64,000 nucleotides of DNA, taken from the NCBI RefSeq assembly GCF_004365875.1, contig NZ_SODF01000002.1, positions 1,116,001 to 1,180,000 on the forward strand, written 5' to 3'. The DNA is from Kribbella kalugense. GTDB taxonomy: Bacteria; Actinomycetota; Actinomycetes; Propionibacteriales; Kribbellaceae. Every line of letters begins with the position of its first letter. Position 1 is the stretch's first letter. The notes beneath the pieces are model-generated. The model was not told where the DNA came from. It did not search any database and saw only the letters and a program-made list of their open reading frames with translations. Positions 8,577 through 17,900 of the stretch are shown here, piece by piece. A program made the position numbers and the translations under genes.

Positions 8577-9965
8577 GTGCGGTTCATCCGGGATTTGTGG
8601 ACGCTGCTGCAGCGCCGCGATTTCCGGCGGCTGTTCGCGGTGCGGTTGACGTCGCAGTTCGGCGATGGCGTGTTCCAGGTCGCGCTGGCGTCGTACGTGC
8701 TGTTCTCGCCGGAGCGGGCGCCGGACGCGGCCGCGATCGCCGGGCTGTTCGCGGTCGCCCTGCTGCCGTACTCCGTCCTCGGCCCGTTCACCGGAGTACT
8801 CCTGGACCGGTGGTCGCGCCGGCAGATCCTGTTCGCCGCGAACCTGACCCGGGCTGTGCTCGTCATCGGAGTCGGCGCGATCGTCGCGGCCGACAGCGCG
8901 GGCCCACTGTTCTATCTCGCCGTACTGCTCACCTTGGGTGTGAACCGCTTCCTGCTGTCCGGACTCTCCGCAGGCCTCCCGCACGTCGTCGAGCGCGACG
9001 AGCTGGTGATGGCCAACGCGGTCACCCCGACCTGCGGTACGGCGCTGTTCCTGATCGGGGGCGGCGTCGGGGCGGGCGTGAAGCTCATCGCCGACTCGGA
9101 TCTGGCCGTACTCGGGCTCACGGTCGTGATCTACACCAGCGCCGCGTTCCTCGCGCTCCGGCTGCGGCGAGACCAGCTCGGTCCGGACCTGAACGGCGAC
9201 GAGCCGGGCATCCTCGAAGCGGTCGGCAGCATCACAGCCGGACTGATCGACGGCGGCCGGCACCTAAAGGAGCGCAGGCAGGCGGCCCTCGGGCTGGCCG
9301 CGATCGGTTCACTGCGGTTCTTCTTCGGGCTGATGACGGTCGCGATGATCCTGCTCTACCGCAACTACTTCTACGGTCCCGGTCAGCTCAACCAGGCGTT
9401 CGGCGCGCTGGCCATCGCGACCGGCGCGGTCGGCGCCGGCCTGTTCCTCGCCGCCCTGGTCACCCCGTGGGCCACTCGCCGGATGACGCTGCGGCAATGG
9501 ATCACGGTGCTGTTCCTGGCCGCCGCGGTGGTGAGCGCCGTACCGATCGGGTTCTACACCAAGCCGGCGATGGTGGTCGGCGGCTTCCTGACCGGGTTCT
9601 GCGCGCAGGGCGTGAAGATCAGCGTCGACACCCTCGTGCAGACACGTGTCGACGACGTGTACCGCGGCCGGGTGTTCTCGCTCTACGACATGATCTTCAA
9701 TGTCGGGCAGGTCTCCGCGGCCGCACTCGGCGCGGCGATCCTGCCCGACAACGGGAAGTCCTACCCGGTGCTCGCCCTGATCGTGGTCGGTTTCGCCGTC
9801 ACTGCTCTGCTCTACTCACGTGCCTCGAAGCGCAGTGATGGGTTGGATGGCGGAGGCCTTCCAGGCGGGGTACGTACCGGCGACCAGCCCGATGAACGCA
9901 CCCAGCAGGGGCGACCCGAACGCCAGCCGGTTGTCGAGGATCGGGGTCCAGTCCCGGATCCATGA
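8577..9965 (+). CDS. MFS transporter (MDR-type efflux)
   Basis: 462 aa with about 12 hydrophobic segments. The N-terminus RDFRRLFAVRLTSQFGDGVFQ and the loop LLDRWSRRQILF (a variant of the MFS motif A, D-R-x-x-R-R) indicate a drug-efflux-like major facilitator. Substrate unknown. The last 50 residues, after LLYSRASKR, are hydrophilic and rich in Gly, Gln and Pro, and are encoded antisense to the permease gene. A stop in another frame lies at 9836-9838, so a sequencing or natural frameshift could have extended the protein. Confidence 0.85.
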   Translation: MRFIRDLWTLLQRRDFRRLFAVRLTSQFGDGVFQVALASYVLFSPERAPDAAAIAGLFAVALLPYSVLGPFTGVLLDRWSRRQILFAANLTRAVLVIGVGAIVAADSAGPLFYLAVLLTLGVNRFLLSGLSAGLPHVVERDELVMANAVTPTCGTALFLIGGGVGAGVKLIADSDLAVLGLTVVIYTSAAFLALRLRRDQLGPDLNGDEPGILEAVGSITAGLIDGGRHLKERRQAALGLAAIGSLRFFFGLMTVAMILLYRNYFYGPGQLNQAFGALAIATGAVGAGLFLAALVTPWATRRMTLRQWITVLFLAAAVVSAVPIGFYTKPAMVVGGFLTGFCAQGVKISVDTLVQTRVDDVYRGRVFSLYDMIFNVGQVSAAALGAAILPDNGKSYPVLALIVVGFAVTALLYSRASKRSDGLDGGGLPGGVRTGDQPDERTQQGRPERQPVVEDRGPVPDP

Positions 9966-11087
9966 GACGGCAACGGTGAGGATGACACCGACCGCCGTAC
10001 CGAGCAATCCGCCGAGGAAACCGACGATCACGCTCTCCACCAGGAACTGAACGGCGATATGTCTTCGTGCCGCGCCCAGCGCTCTTCGCAGCCCGATCTC
10101 GGAGATCCGTTCCAGCACTGACAGCAGCGTGACGTTCGCGATGCCGAGCCCGCCGACCAGGAGGGCGACGGCGCCGAGCAGCAGGAACAACGCGTTCAGA
10201 TCGCCCTCGACCCCCTTGCGTACGGCGCCCTGCTTCGGCGGAGCGTCGACGACGAGGGTGCTCGGGTTGTTCGGCTCGATCGCGATCGGCGCCTGCTCTG
10301 CGATCAACTGTGCCGCGCCGACCGCAGTACGGATCTCGACCGCGTCCGGGGACTGCAGGTTGTAGGCCTCTCGGGCCGCACCGTTCGGCATGATCACGGC
10401 GTCGTTGAGCTCGGCGCGACCGCTGACCGAATCGAGGATGCCGATCACCGTGTACGGCTCGTCGCCGATGAACACAGCCGGCTGCGAGTCGACCCGGTTG
10501 ATACCGAGCCGCTCGGCAGCATGCTTGCCCAGGACAACTACCTTGTCGGCGCGCTGGTCGTGGCCGGCGTCGAAGAACCGTCCCGTCTGCAACACCGCGC
10601 GTACGGCGTCCCACAGCCCGGCCGAGCCGGCCATCACCTGCAGAGCCTTCCCAGCACCGGTGTCGAGGCCGGTCACGTTCTGGACCAGGTCGTCGCCGAT
10701 CTGCAGATTGCTGACGGTGCCGGCCGCGTCCACACCGTTCAGCCGCTTGATCCGGTCGGGTGCATCCCATGGCAGTTGAGTGGCCGCTTCGCCTTCCTGC
10801 CCACCCTTGTCATCGGGCTGCACGACCACTCGAGTCGCCACCGCCAGGTCGAACCGCTGAGTGATCTGCCCGGCCGCTGTCTGACCCAGCCCCACAGTTC
10901 CTACTAGGGCAGCGACTCCGAGCACAGTGCCCAGAGTCGTCAGGATCAGCCGGGTAGGACGGGCAGCGACACCAGCCAACGCCTCGTCGAGCAGATCTCG
11001 TACCGCGGGACGAGATCTGGTACGACGGCGTCGCCGGGAGGTGGACGGCCCGCCGGCGGGATCCGGGGGGCCTGCTTGGGTTACCAC
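9816..11087 (-). CDS. ABC transporter permease, MacB/FtsX type
   Basis: 423 aa from GTG 11087, overlapping the ATPase stop by 7 bases. One N-terminal membrane helix (LILTTLGTVLGVAALVGTVGLG), a large MacB-type extracellular domain, then three C-terminal helices with the FtsX signature (VALLVGGLGIANVTLLSVLERISEIGLRRALGA). MacB-type permeases do not pump through the membrane core in the usual way but drive extracytoplasmic transfer with an adaptor. Last gene of the operon lipoprotein-adaptor-ATPase-permease; its final 150 bases overlap the convergent MFS gene. Confidence 0.88.
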   Translation of the reverse strand: MVTQAGPPDPAGGPSTSRRRRRTRSRPAVRDLLDEALAGVAARPTRLILTTLGTVLGVAALVGTVGLGQTAAGQITQRFDLAVATRVVVQPDDKGGQEGEAATQLPWDAPDRIKRLNGVDAAGTVSNLQIGDDLVQNVTGLDTGAGKALQVMAGSAGLWDAVRAVLQTGRFFDAGHDQRADKVVVLGKHAAERLGINRVDSQPAVFIGDEPYTVIGILDSVSGRAELNDAVIMPNGAAREAYNLQSPDAVEIRTAVGAAQLIAEQAPIAIEPNNPSTLVVDAPPKQGAVRKGVEGDLNALFLLLGAVALLVGGLGIANVTLLSVLERISEIGLRRALGAARRHIAVQFLVESVIVGFLGGLLGTAVGVILTVAVSWIRDWTPILDNRLAFGSPLLGAFIGLVAGTYPAWKASAIQPITALRGT

Positions 11088-11773
11088 TGGAGGGTTCCGT
11101 CGACGATGCGGACCTGACGCTGGGCGCGGCGACTGACATGGTCGTCGTGAGTGATGACCGCCAGCGTCATGCCTTCGGAATGCAGTTCGTCGAACACTTC
11201 GAGGATCGCCTCCGCGTTGGCGCTGTCGAGGTTGCCGGTGGGTTCGTCCGCGAGCAGCAGGCTCGGCTCCGCGACCAGGGCCCGCGCGATCGCGACCCGC
11301 TGCCGCTCACCGCCGGAGAGCGTGGTCGGCGCGAACTCCATCCGGTGCGCCAGCCCGACCCGCTCCAACGCGACCCGGGCCCGCGCCATCCGCTCCTTCC
11401 GCGGCACCCCGACGTACACCATCGACAGCGCGACGTTCTCCAGTACGGTCCGATGGTCGAGCAGATGGAACGACTGGAACACGAACCCGATCCGCTCCCC
11501 CCGCAGTACGGCGCGACGCCGCTCCCGCAGGCTCATCGTGTCCACGCCGTCGAGCCGGTAGACCCCGTCGGTCGGGTTGTCCAACAGCCCGAGCAGATGC
11601 AGCAGCGTGGACTTGCCCGACCCGGACGGGCCGACGATCGACAGGTACTCCCCCGGCCCGATGGTCAGGTCGACCTCTCTGATGGCCTGTACTTCGGGCG
11701 GCCCCGGGAAGAACCGCCGTACGCCGATCATCTCGACGACCGGTGCCGGCAAGGCAACAGCAGTGGCACTCAC
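11081..11773 (-). CDS. ABC transporter ATP-binding protein, MacB/LolD type
   Basis: 230 aa. Walker A is GPSGSGKSTLLHLLGLLD (about residue 48), the signature LSGGERQRVAIARAL and Walker B LLLADEPTGNLD are intact. The LLGLLDNPTDG and TGNLDS sequences are typical of the LolD/MacB subfamily. GTG 11773 overlaps the upstream adaptor stop (GTGA). It energises the permease encoded immediately downstream. Confidence 0.93.
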   Translation of the reverse strand: MSATAVALPAPVVEMIGVRRFFPGPPEVQAIREVDLTIGPGEYLSIVGPSGSGKSTLLHLLGLLDNPTDGVYRLDGVDTMSLRERRRAVLRGERIGFVFQSFHLLDHRTVLENVALSMVYVGVPRKERMARARVALERVGLAHRMEFAPTTLSGGERQRVAIARALVAEPSLLLADEPTGNLDSANAEAILEVFDELHSEGMTLAVITHDDHVSRRAQRQVRIVDGTLQW

Positions 11774-13062
11774 TTCCCGACCACCACCTGGTCGCCCTCG
11801 GACAACTTCGCGTCGCCCTTCGGCGTGACCTGCGCGAACCCGTCCGCGGACAGCCCGACCGTGACCGGGACCAGGTCCACCTGACCGTTCCGCAGTACCT
11901 CGACCCGCGAGCTGCCGTCCGACCCGGACGACAATGCGGCCAGGGGTACGGCGAGAACCTTGCCGGCCGTGCTCTTCACAGGGATCGTCACCCGGACGTT
12001 CGCGTCCCGCAGCAGGGCGAGCTGACTCGCGGTGAGCGAGTTCGGCCCGACCACGACGTCGTACTGGCTGCCGTTCTTCGTGACCCGGCGGACCTTGGCC
12101 GGGATCGCCGTACCGTCGAGGTCGAGGGACGCCGCCATACCGGCCTTCAGCCGCTGCGCCGTCTCCGCGTCGACCTTCAACGTCACGACCAGCGATGCGC
12201 CACTGGCCGACATCACCACGCCGTTCACCGTGCCGCCTCGCTCGACCTTCACGTCGTCAACCCGGCGCGGCAGGGTCTTCACGTAGACCACCTCGGACAC
12301 CGGCAGCGGCGTACCGGCCTTGAACTCGGCCTCGCTCCGCGCGTCCTGGGCGTCGGCGAGGTTCGCCTCGGCGTCGTCGACGGCTCCCTGCTGCACCGAC
12401 GTGTCCTTCGCCTTCGCATCCTTCGCCGCCTTGAGTTGCGCCTGTGCCTGGCGGAGCGCCTTCTTCGCCGCGTCCACCTGCTTCTTCGCGGCGTCGACCT
12501 CCTGCGTGAGCTGCTTGTCGGCCTCCGGCGCGTCGTACCCGGCGTTGTCGTACAACCGCTCCACGGCGGCCGAGGTGTCGAGGTCGTACTCGTCGTCGAC
12601 CGTCCCCGGGTCGAGCCCGAGCCGGTCCAGCGTCTGCTCCAGCTGCAGCACGTCCGGTCCCTTGCTCCCCGGCGACAGGGACCGGTACATCGGCAGTACG
12701 CCGGCCAGCCCGATCACGGGCCGGCCGGTGATCTCGAGCAGCGCCTTGCCCTCGGTGATTGTCGAACCCACGGCCGGCACCTTCCCGGTCACGACCGGTG
12801 GCGTCTGGAGCCCGCTGGTCTCGACCCGGATGTTCACCGCGCCGTCGAACGAGGCGTCACCGCGCCCGACCGCCTTGCTGGACAGAGCCTTCTTCGCCAC
12901 CGGCACCGTGATCTGGGACGCCTTCGGTGGCGCGGTCTTCGCGGCCGCGTCCTCCGGCGAGCTGATCCGGCTGCCCGCGGCCACGCCGACCCCGAGCGAG
13001 ACCACGGCCACGCCTGCCACGCTGACGAGCACGCGGCGCCGGGACTTGGGTCGAGCGTTCAC
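11770..13062 (-). CDS. HlyD/MacA-like periplasmic adaptor with peptidoglycan-binding domain
   Basis: 430 aa from GTG 13062, which overlaps the lipoprotein stop (GTGA). After an N-terminal anchor helix (VLVSVAGVAVVSLGVGVAAG) comes a beta-barrel/lipoyl half, then a peptidoglycan_binding_1-like segment (SPGSKGPDVLQLEQTLDRLG), a long Ala/Lys/Gln coiled coil (QEVDAAKKQVDAAKKALRQA and following), and the second barrel half. The layout is that of membrane-fusion proteins paired with MacB-type permeases, with a wall-binding insert common in Gram-positive versions. It probably links the permease to the cell wall. Confidence 0.85.
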   Translation of the reverse strand: MNARPKSRRRVLVSVAGVAVVSLGVGVAAGSRISSPEDAAAKTAPPKASQITVPVAKKALSSKAVGRGDASFDGAVNIRVETSGLQTPPVVTGKVPAVGSTITEGKALLEITGRPVIGLAGVLPMYRSLSPGSKGPDVLQLEQTLDRLGLDPGTVDDEYDLDTSAAVERLYDNAGYDAPEADKQLTQEVDAAKKQVDAAKKALRQAQAQLKAAKDAKAKDTSVQQGAVDDAEANLADAQDARSEAEFKAGTPLPVSEVVYVKTLPRRVDDVKVERGGTVNGVVMSASGASLVVTLKVDAETAQRLKAGMAASLDLDGTAIPAKVRRVTKNGSQYDVVVGPNSLTASQLALLRDANVRVTIPVKSTAGKVLAVPLAALSSGSDGSSRVEVLRNGQVDLVPVTVGLSADGFAQVTPKGDAKLSEGDQVVVGK

Positions 13063-14123
13063 CGGTTCGCCATTTCGTCGCGGTACGACTCGAGCTCGGT
13101 CTTGTGCTGGTCGACGAACTCCTTCTCCGCCTCGTACTGCACCTTCTTGTAGGCGTCGTCGTACACCTTGGCCTTGCACTGCTGGTCCGCCTTGGCGAGG
13201 TCGATCTCGAACTTGCGCAGGTCGGCCAGCTTCGTCGCGTCGACCTTGTCGAACGACGGCGGACCAGTGATCGTCTTGGCCGGTCCGCCCTTGGCCGGCG
13301 GCTTGTTCCCGGTCAGCGCGTCGAGCTTCTGCTGGACCTGGTTGCGCGGGTCGTCGGTCTTCTTGAAGCCGGCATGGCCCGCGTCGGCCAGGCAGTCGGA
13401 CCAGGCAGTGGTCGCGTCCACAACCCGCTGGTCGGAGTCGATCCGCTTCTGCAGTGCCTCGATGTCCTTGAACAGGCTGTCGAACTTCTTGAAGCTGGCG
13501 GTCCGGTCCTCGCCCTTGCCGTAGACCTGCTCGACTGCTTTGCCGCGGCAGCCCAGGTCCGTCGAACCGCTCGTGCTCGGGCCGCCCTTGCCGCCGCCCT
13601 GGATCACGACGGTGCCGTTGCTGGTCGCGTTCGGTCCGTTCAGCGTCTTGTCGTACGCCTTCTGCGCGGTCGGGGAGAGCGCGTTGCGGATCTTCGTGTT
13701 CGGGTTCGAGGTCTCGTCGTCTCCGGCCTTGGACCAGTCGATCGTGCTGATGCCGTACCCGTACTGCTCGGCGAACTTGTCCGGCGGCAGGTTGAACGCG
13801 TCGGCGAACTTGCTCTTCGCGTTCTGCTCCGGCGGCACGGCGACATAGTCGAAACCGGCCGCCTTCATGCAGGTCGCGGTGGCGTCCTCGACCTTGCGCT
13901 GCTTGGCCAACTCCTCCTCGCTCGGCTGCTGCGCGCCGCCGGCCCGGACCGCGACCCGGAACCCACCGCCACCGGACCCACTGACGAAGCCCTCGCCCAT
14001 GTACTCCGCGAGCGGGCTCTTGTCGCTGTTCTGGTCCTCGGACGCGGCCGGGCTCTGATTGTTTCCACATCCGGCGAGCGCCAGGATCGCCACCAGGGTG
14101 AGTGCTTTTCGCGAGGTCTTCAT
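13059..14123 (-). CDS. secreted lipoprotein of the MacAB-like operon
   Basis: 354 aa with a lipoprotein signal ending in the lipobox LALAGC (Cys 19). The mature part is hydrophilic and contains two copies of a motif: DATATCMKAAGFDYV at 81-94 and DATTAWSDCLADAGHAGF at 236-253, plus Cys at about 192 and 314. No known enzyme motif is seen. As first gene of the export operon and divergent from the two-component genes, it may be a substrate-binding or signal-sensing lipoprotein; function unknown. A related Cys motif occurs in the sensor domain of the neighbouring histidine kinase. Confidence 0.8.
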   Translation of the reverse strand: MKTSRKALTLVAILALAGCGNNQSPAASEDQNSDKSPLAEYMGEGFVSGSGGGGFRVAVRAGGAQQPSEEELAKQRKVEDATATCMKAAGFDYVAVPPEQNAKSKFADAFNLPPDKFAEQYGYGISTIDWSKAGDDETSNPNTKIRNALSPTAQKAYDKTLNGPNATSNGTVVIQGGGKGGPSTSGSTDLGCRGKAVEQVYGKGEDRTASFKKFDSLFKDIEALQKRIDSDQRVVDATTAWSDCLADAGHAGFKKTDDPRNQVQQKLDALTGNKPPAKGGPAKTITGPPSFDKVDATKLADLRKFEIDLAKADQQCKAKVYDDAYKKVQYEAEKEFVDQHKTELESYRDEMANR

Positions 14124-14236
14124 GGCCAGTGAGCGTGCCGTCGCGGCGGTGAAGAAGCTGTGAAGGACCGGTTTGCACCCGATGCTCTCAGCCGATCTTC
14201 ATCGGATTCTCATCAACTTCGGGGACATTGAGGGCT

Positions 14237-14947
14237 ATGCCAGCGCGGATCTTGGTCGCCGAAGACGACCTGAAGCAGGCCGAGCTGATCCGGCGGTATC
14301 TCGAGCGGGAGGGGCACCTGACCGTCGTCGTCCACGACGGCCGGGCCGCGATCGACGAGGCCCGCCGGCGCAGCCCGGACCTGCTGGTGCTCGACGTGAT
14401 GATGCCGAAGGTCGACGGCCTCGACGTCTGCCGGATCCTGCGGGCCGACGCCTCGAACGGTCTGGAGGTGCCGATCATCATGCTGACGGCCCGGGCCACC
14501 GAGGACGACCTGCTGCTCGGGCTCGACCTGGGCGCGGACGACTACCTGACCAAGCCGTACAACCCGCGCGAGCTGGTCGCCCGGGTCCGGACGGTACTGC
14601 GCCGGACCCGGAGCCGCGCCGAGGGTGAGGTGTACCGCGTCGGCGAGCTGGAGATCGACCCGAGCCGGCACGAGGTCCGGCTGGCCGGGAAGCTGATCGA
14701 CCTGACACCGGCCGAGTTCAAGATCCTCGCCTGCCTGGCCGCGTCGCCCGGGCGGGCGTTCTCCCGGCAGCAGTTGCTCGAGCACGCGTTCGGCTTCGAC
14801 CACTACGTGTTCGACCGGACCGTCGACGTTCACATGATGAACCTGCGGAAGAAGATCGAGCCGGCGCCCGGCGTACCGACGTACCTGAAGACCGTGTACG
14901 GCGTGGGTTACAAGCTCGCGGACAAGGTGGTCAGCCATGCGTCGTAG
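14237..14947 (+). CDS. OmpR/PhoB-family response regulator
   Basis: 236 aa from ATG 14237 (a TTG at 14228 is also in frame). The receiver domain has acidic residues in VAEDDLKQ, the phosphoacceptor Asp in LLVLDVMMPKVDG (about residue 55), Thr in MLTARA and Lys in YLTKPYNPREL. The C-terminal winged helix has the effector signature RTVDVHMMNLRKKIEP and TVYGVGYKL. It overlaps the histidine kinase by 11 bases and is divergent from the export operon, which it plausibly controls. Confidence 0.93.
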   Translation: MPARILVAEDDLKQAELIRRYLEREGHLTVVVHDGRAAIDEARRRSPDLLVLDVMMPKVDGLDVCRILRADASNGLEVPIIMLTARATEDDLLLGLDLGADDYLTKPYNPRELVARVRTVLRRTRSRAEGEVYRVGELEIDPSRHEVRLAGKLIDLTPAEFKILACLAASPGRAFSRQQLLEHAFGFDHYVFDRTVDVHMMNLRKKIEPAPGVPTYLKTVYGVGYKLADKVVSHAS

Positions 14948-16790
14948 CGTGCTCGTCCGGTTCCTCGGACTGTCGCTCGCGGTCGCGCTCGGCGCGGTGA
15001 TCGCGACCGCGCTGATCGCGACGTACAGCACGTCGGAGAAGCTGCAGGGCGAGATCGACGCGAACACCGGGCAGCTCCAGGTCGACGGCGAGATCTACGG
15101 CGAGTTGTCGCAGTACGCCTCGGACCATCCGACCTGGTCCGGCGTGGACAAACTGGTGCACGACCTGGCCGGGAAGCTCGGCCGCCGGATCGCCGTCACC
15201 TCCGAGGACGGCTCGGTGATCGCGGACTCGGCGCGGATGCTCGGCGCCGCGCCCGAGCTCCCATCGGTGCCAGCGGCAACCATCGACGCCCGGAACGAAG
15301 GCGTCGCGAAGATGTCCGTGTACGCCGCCCGTAAGACGCTGACCGGCGGTCAGGCGAGTGGCTTTGTCGCGACCGCGGCGGTCCCACCCTTCGTCTCCTC
15401 CCCCGACTGGGGGATGACCGACGAGGAGAAGCAGCAACGCCAGCGGCTGGGCCGGCAGGCGGTGGACTGCTACAACGCCAAGGGCATGTCCGCGACCCTC
15501 GCAGTGGCGGGCGGCAACGTCCCGCAGGTGATGGTCGAGTCGACGCAGTCGCTGGCCGGCGTCCGCGTGATGCAGAAGCCAGGCACGGCCGCGAAGGACG
15601 ACACCTGCACGCCACCGGGGATGAACGCCCCGAGCGCCAAGGCCAAGATCGTGAACGACGACGAGATCCGCCGGGCGACCGCCTGCCTGGATGCGGCGAA
15701 GATCAACTACACGATCAACGACTTCGAGGGCCTGAAGTCGGTCGAGCCCAAGACCAAGGGTGAGTTCACCGACAAGTTCGTCGACTGCACCACCCAGGCC
15801 CGCGTCCAGGCGTTGACGCCGTACGTCGCTCCGCAGGCGAACCTGTACCTGGGGGCGAAGAGCACGTTCAACGTGTTCTCCGGTGAAGGACTGCTGCGGA
15901 CGGCGGCGACCGCGCTCGGCGTACTGCTGATCGCGGCGTTGGTGATGATCTTTACCGGCCGCCGGCTGGTCCGCCCGATCGTGGCGCTGACCGGGGCGGC
16001 GCAGCGGATGCGGAACGGCGATCACGCGGCGCGGGTGCCGGTCAGCGGGAAGGACGAGGTGTCCCGGCTCGGGCACGCGTTCAACCAGATGGCCGAAGCC
16101 ATCCAGCGGCACGACTTCCAGCGGAAGGCGATGGTCAGCGACGTCGCGCACGAGCTGCGTACGCCGCTGGCCAACATCAAAGGCTACCTGGTCGCGTCCG
16201 AGGACGGCGTGGTGCCGCTCGACCACGAGCTCGTCACGTCACTGCTCGAGGAGACCGGACTGCTCGAACACCTGGTCGCCGATCTCCAGGACCTGGCCCT
16301 CGCGGACGCCGGCATGCTCCGGCTGCACCCCGCTCCCCGCGATCTGTCCGAGCTCGCCCAGCAGGTCGTCTCCGCCCAGCGGCCCGCGGCCGAAACCGCC
16401 GGCGTCACGCTGACCGCGCACGCCCCGGAGCCCGCGATCGCGACGGTCGACAGCGCGCGCATCCGGCAAGCCCTCGGCAACCTGGTCTCGAACGCGATCC
16501 GCTACACCCCACCCGGTGGCGACGTGCTGGTCGGCGTACGGCGGGTGGACGACGGCTACAACCTGACCGTCACGGACAACGGCAGCGGGATCGCCGAGGA
16601 GCACCTGCCGCATCTGTTCGACCGCTTCTACCGGGCCGAGCATTCCCGCAGCCGGATCACCGGCGGTAGTGGACTCGGGCTCGCGATCACGAAGCACCTG
16701 GTCGAAGCCCACCACGGCCGCATCAGCGTGACGAGCCGCCTGGGCTCCGGGTCCACCTTCACGTTGTGGATCCCAGGAGTGCCACACTGA
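14937..16790 (+). CDS. sensor histidine kinase with large cysteine-containing extracellular domain
   Basis: 617 aa. TM1 (about 5-27) and TM2 (LGVLLIAALVMIF, about 325-340) bracket an extracellular region of nearly 300 residues. HAMP (RRLVRPIVALTGAAQRM), HisKA with SDVAHELRTPLANIKG (phospho-His about 404), and a HATPase domain with NLVSNAIRYTPPGG, DNGSGIAEEHLPHLF and GGSGLGLAI follow. The sensor region carries spaced Cys motifs (QAVDCYNAKGMSA, ATACLDAAKINYTI, FVDCTTQARVQ) resembling those of the lipoprotein encoded at 13059-14123. It phosphorylates the overlapping response regulator; ligand unknown. Confidence 0.92.
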   Translation: MRRSVLVRFLGLSLAVALGAVIATALIATYSTSEKLQGEIDANTGQLQVDGEIYGELSQYASDHPTWSGVDKLVHDLAGKLGRRIAVTSEDGSVIADSARMLGAAPELPSVPAATIDARNEGVAKMSVYAARKTLTGGQASGFVATAAVPPFVSSPDWGMTDEEKQQRQRLGRQAVDCYNAKGMSATLAVAGGNVPQVMVESTQSLAGVRVMQKPGTAAKDDTCTPPGMNAPSAKAKIVNDDEIRRATACLDAAKINYTINDFEGLKSVEPKTKGEFTDKFVDCTTQARVQALTPYVAPQANLYLGAKSTFNVFSGEGLLRTAATALGVLLIAALVMIFTGRRLVRPIVALTGAAQRMRNGDHAARVPVSGKDEVSRLGHAFNQMAEAIQRHDFQRKAMVSDVAHELRTPLANIKGYLVASEDGVVPLDHELVTSLLEETGLLEHLVADLQDLALADAGMLRLHPAPRDLSELAQQVVSAQRPAAETAGVTLTAHAPEPAIATVDSARIRQALGNLVSNAIRYTPPGGDVLVGVRRVDDGYNLTVTDNGSGIAEEHLPHLFDRFYRAEHSRSRITGGSGLGLAITKHLVEAHHGRISVTSRLGSGSTFTLWIPGVPH

Positions 16791-16794
16791 CGGC

Positions 16795-17445
16795 GTGACT
16801 CAGCCTCCGAACCAAGGGCCGACCAGTGGCTGGCAGCAACAACCTGGGCAGCCCGGTCCCGGCTACACGCCGATGCAGTCCGGGTACGGTCCTGGATCGA
16901 CGCAACCGCCGTACACCGGTTTCGGACCAGGCGGGCCGCGGCGTCCGCGGATACCGCTGTACCTCGTGGTGGCGATCGCCGGCGTACTCGTGCTGGTCGG
17001 CGTCGTCGCGCTGATCGTCCCAGGGCTCATGGGCGGTGACGACGACCAGAGCGGACCGACCGCGCCGTCCCCCGTAGGGCGCCAAGTGACCTCGCCGCAG
17101 CCGACCGCCCAACCGTCGACTCCCGGCGGACCGCGTCTCACCGAAGCGACGGCGCTCGCCACCAAGTTCCTCGCCTTCCTCAACGCGAACGACCAGAAGC
17201 ACGCGCTGGCACTCGGTTGCGCGGACAGCATCAAGCTGCTGACCGGCCAGCTCCTGGTCACGATCGACCCGCCGACCAGGCTGACGGTCAGCGGACCCGC
17301 CGCCTCGGTGACCAGCTACTACCCCCGGATCTCGGTCCCGTTCTCCGGCACGACGAAGGGCGGCGCGCCGCTGAGCGGTACCGTCGACATCATGGACATG
17401 CCCTCCCAGCCGCTCTGCGTGCGCCTGACGTCGCTCGCGCCCTGA
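16795..17445 (+). CDS. membrane-anchored protein of unknown function, paralogue 1
   Basis: 216 aa from GTG 16795, 4 bases after the kinase stop. A Gly/Pro/Gln-rich cytoplasmic N-terminus is followed by one helix (IPLYLVVAIAGVLVLVGVVALIV, about 59-81), a Pro/Thr-rich linker and an outer domain with FLAFLNANDQKHALALGCAD and PLCVRLTSL. It is clearly related to the protein at 17901-18524. The outer domain resembles the small ferredoxin/NTF2-like domains attached to many actinobacterial anchored proteins, but no family is certain. TGCCACACTGA at 16780-16790 precedes the start, as in the paralogue. Confidence 0.75.
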   Translation: MTQPPNQGPTSGWQQQPGQPGPGYTPMQSGYGPGSTQPPYTGFGPGGPRRPRIPLYLVVAIAGVLVLVGVVALIVPGLMGGDDDQSGPTAPSPVGRQVTSPQPTAQPSTPGGPRLTEATALATKFLAFLNANDQKHALALGCADSIKLLTGQLLVTIDPPTRLTVSGPAASVTSYYPRISVPFSGTTKGGAPLSGTVDIMDMPSQPLCVRLTSLAP

Positions 17446-17456
17446 TCCCTCTACGG

Positions 17457-17879
17457 ATGGCGCCGAAGAAGGCCCGCGTGGCCGATGTCCACGAGATCGC
17501 GCAGGGAATGCCGCACGTCACCAAGTGGGAGCGCGACGACGGGACCGATCGGCCCGTCTACCAGGTCGGCGGCAAGTCGTTCGTGTTCTTCCGTACGCCG
17601 CGGCCGGACGCGGTCGACCCTCTGACCGGCGAGAAGTACGACGACGTGATCATGATCTGGGTCGAGTCCGAGGACGACAAGCTCGCACTGATCTCGGACG
17701 AGGCGAACCCGTTCTTCACCACGCCCCACTTCGACGGCCATCCGTCCGTACTGATCCGCGCCACCCGCCTCGGCGAACTGTCCCGGCAGGAGCTGACCGA
17801 GATCATCCAGGACGCCTGGCTGTCCCGAGCCTCGAACCGCCGCGCAACCACCTGGCTCGAAGAGCACCGGTTGAACTGA
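17457..17879 (+). CDS. MmcQ/YjbR family protein
   Basis: 140 aa from ATG 17457. It has the family pattern: VADVHEIAQGMPHVTKWE at the start, PVYQVGGKSFVFFRTPRP, SDEANPFFTTPHFDGHPSVL and a C-terminal ELTEIIQDAWLSRAS. These CyaY-like fold proteins may bind DNA, but evidence is sparse. It sits between two paralogous anchored proteins with which it shares no sequence. Confidence 0.85.
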   Translation: MAPKKARVADVHEIAQGMPHVTKWERDDGTDRPVYQVGGKSFVFFRTPRPDAVDPLTGEKYDDVIMIWVESEDDKLALISDEANPFFTTPHFDGHPSVLIRATRLGELSRQELTEIIQDAWLSRASNRRATTWLEEHRLN

Positions 17880-17900
17880 TCGCGCTGCCACACTGATCCT

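Noticed and set aside
13104..14132. 342-codon plus-strand frame opposite the lipoprotein gene
   Set aside because: Arg/Leu/Val-rich shadow without ribosome site; the minus strand has lipobox and operon context.
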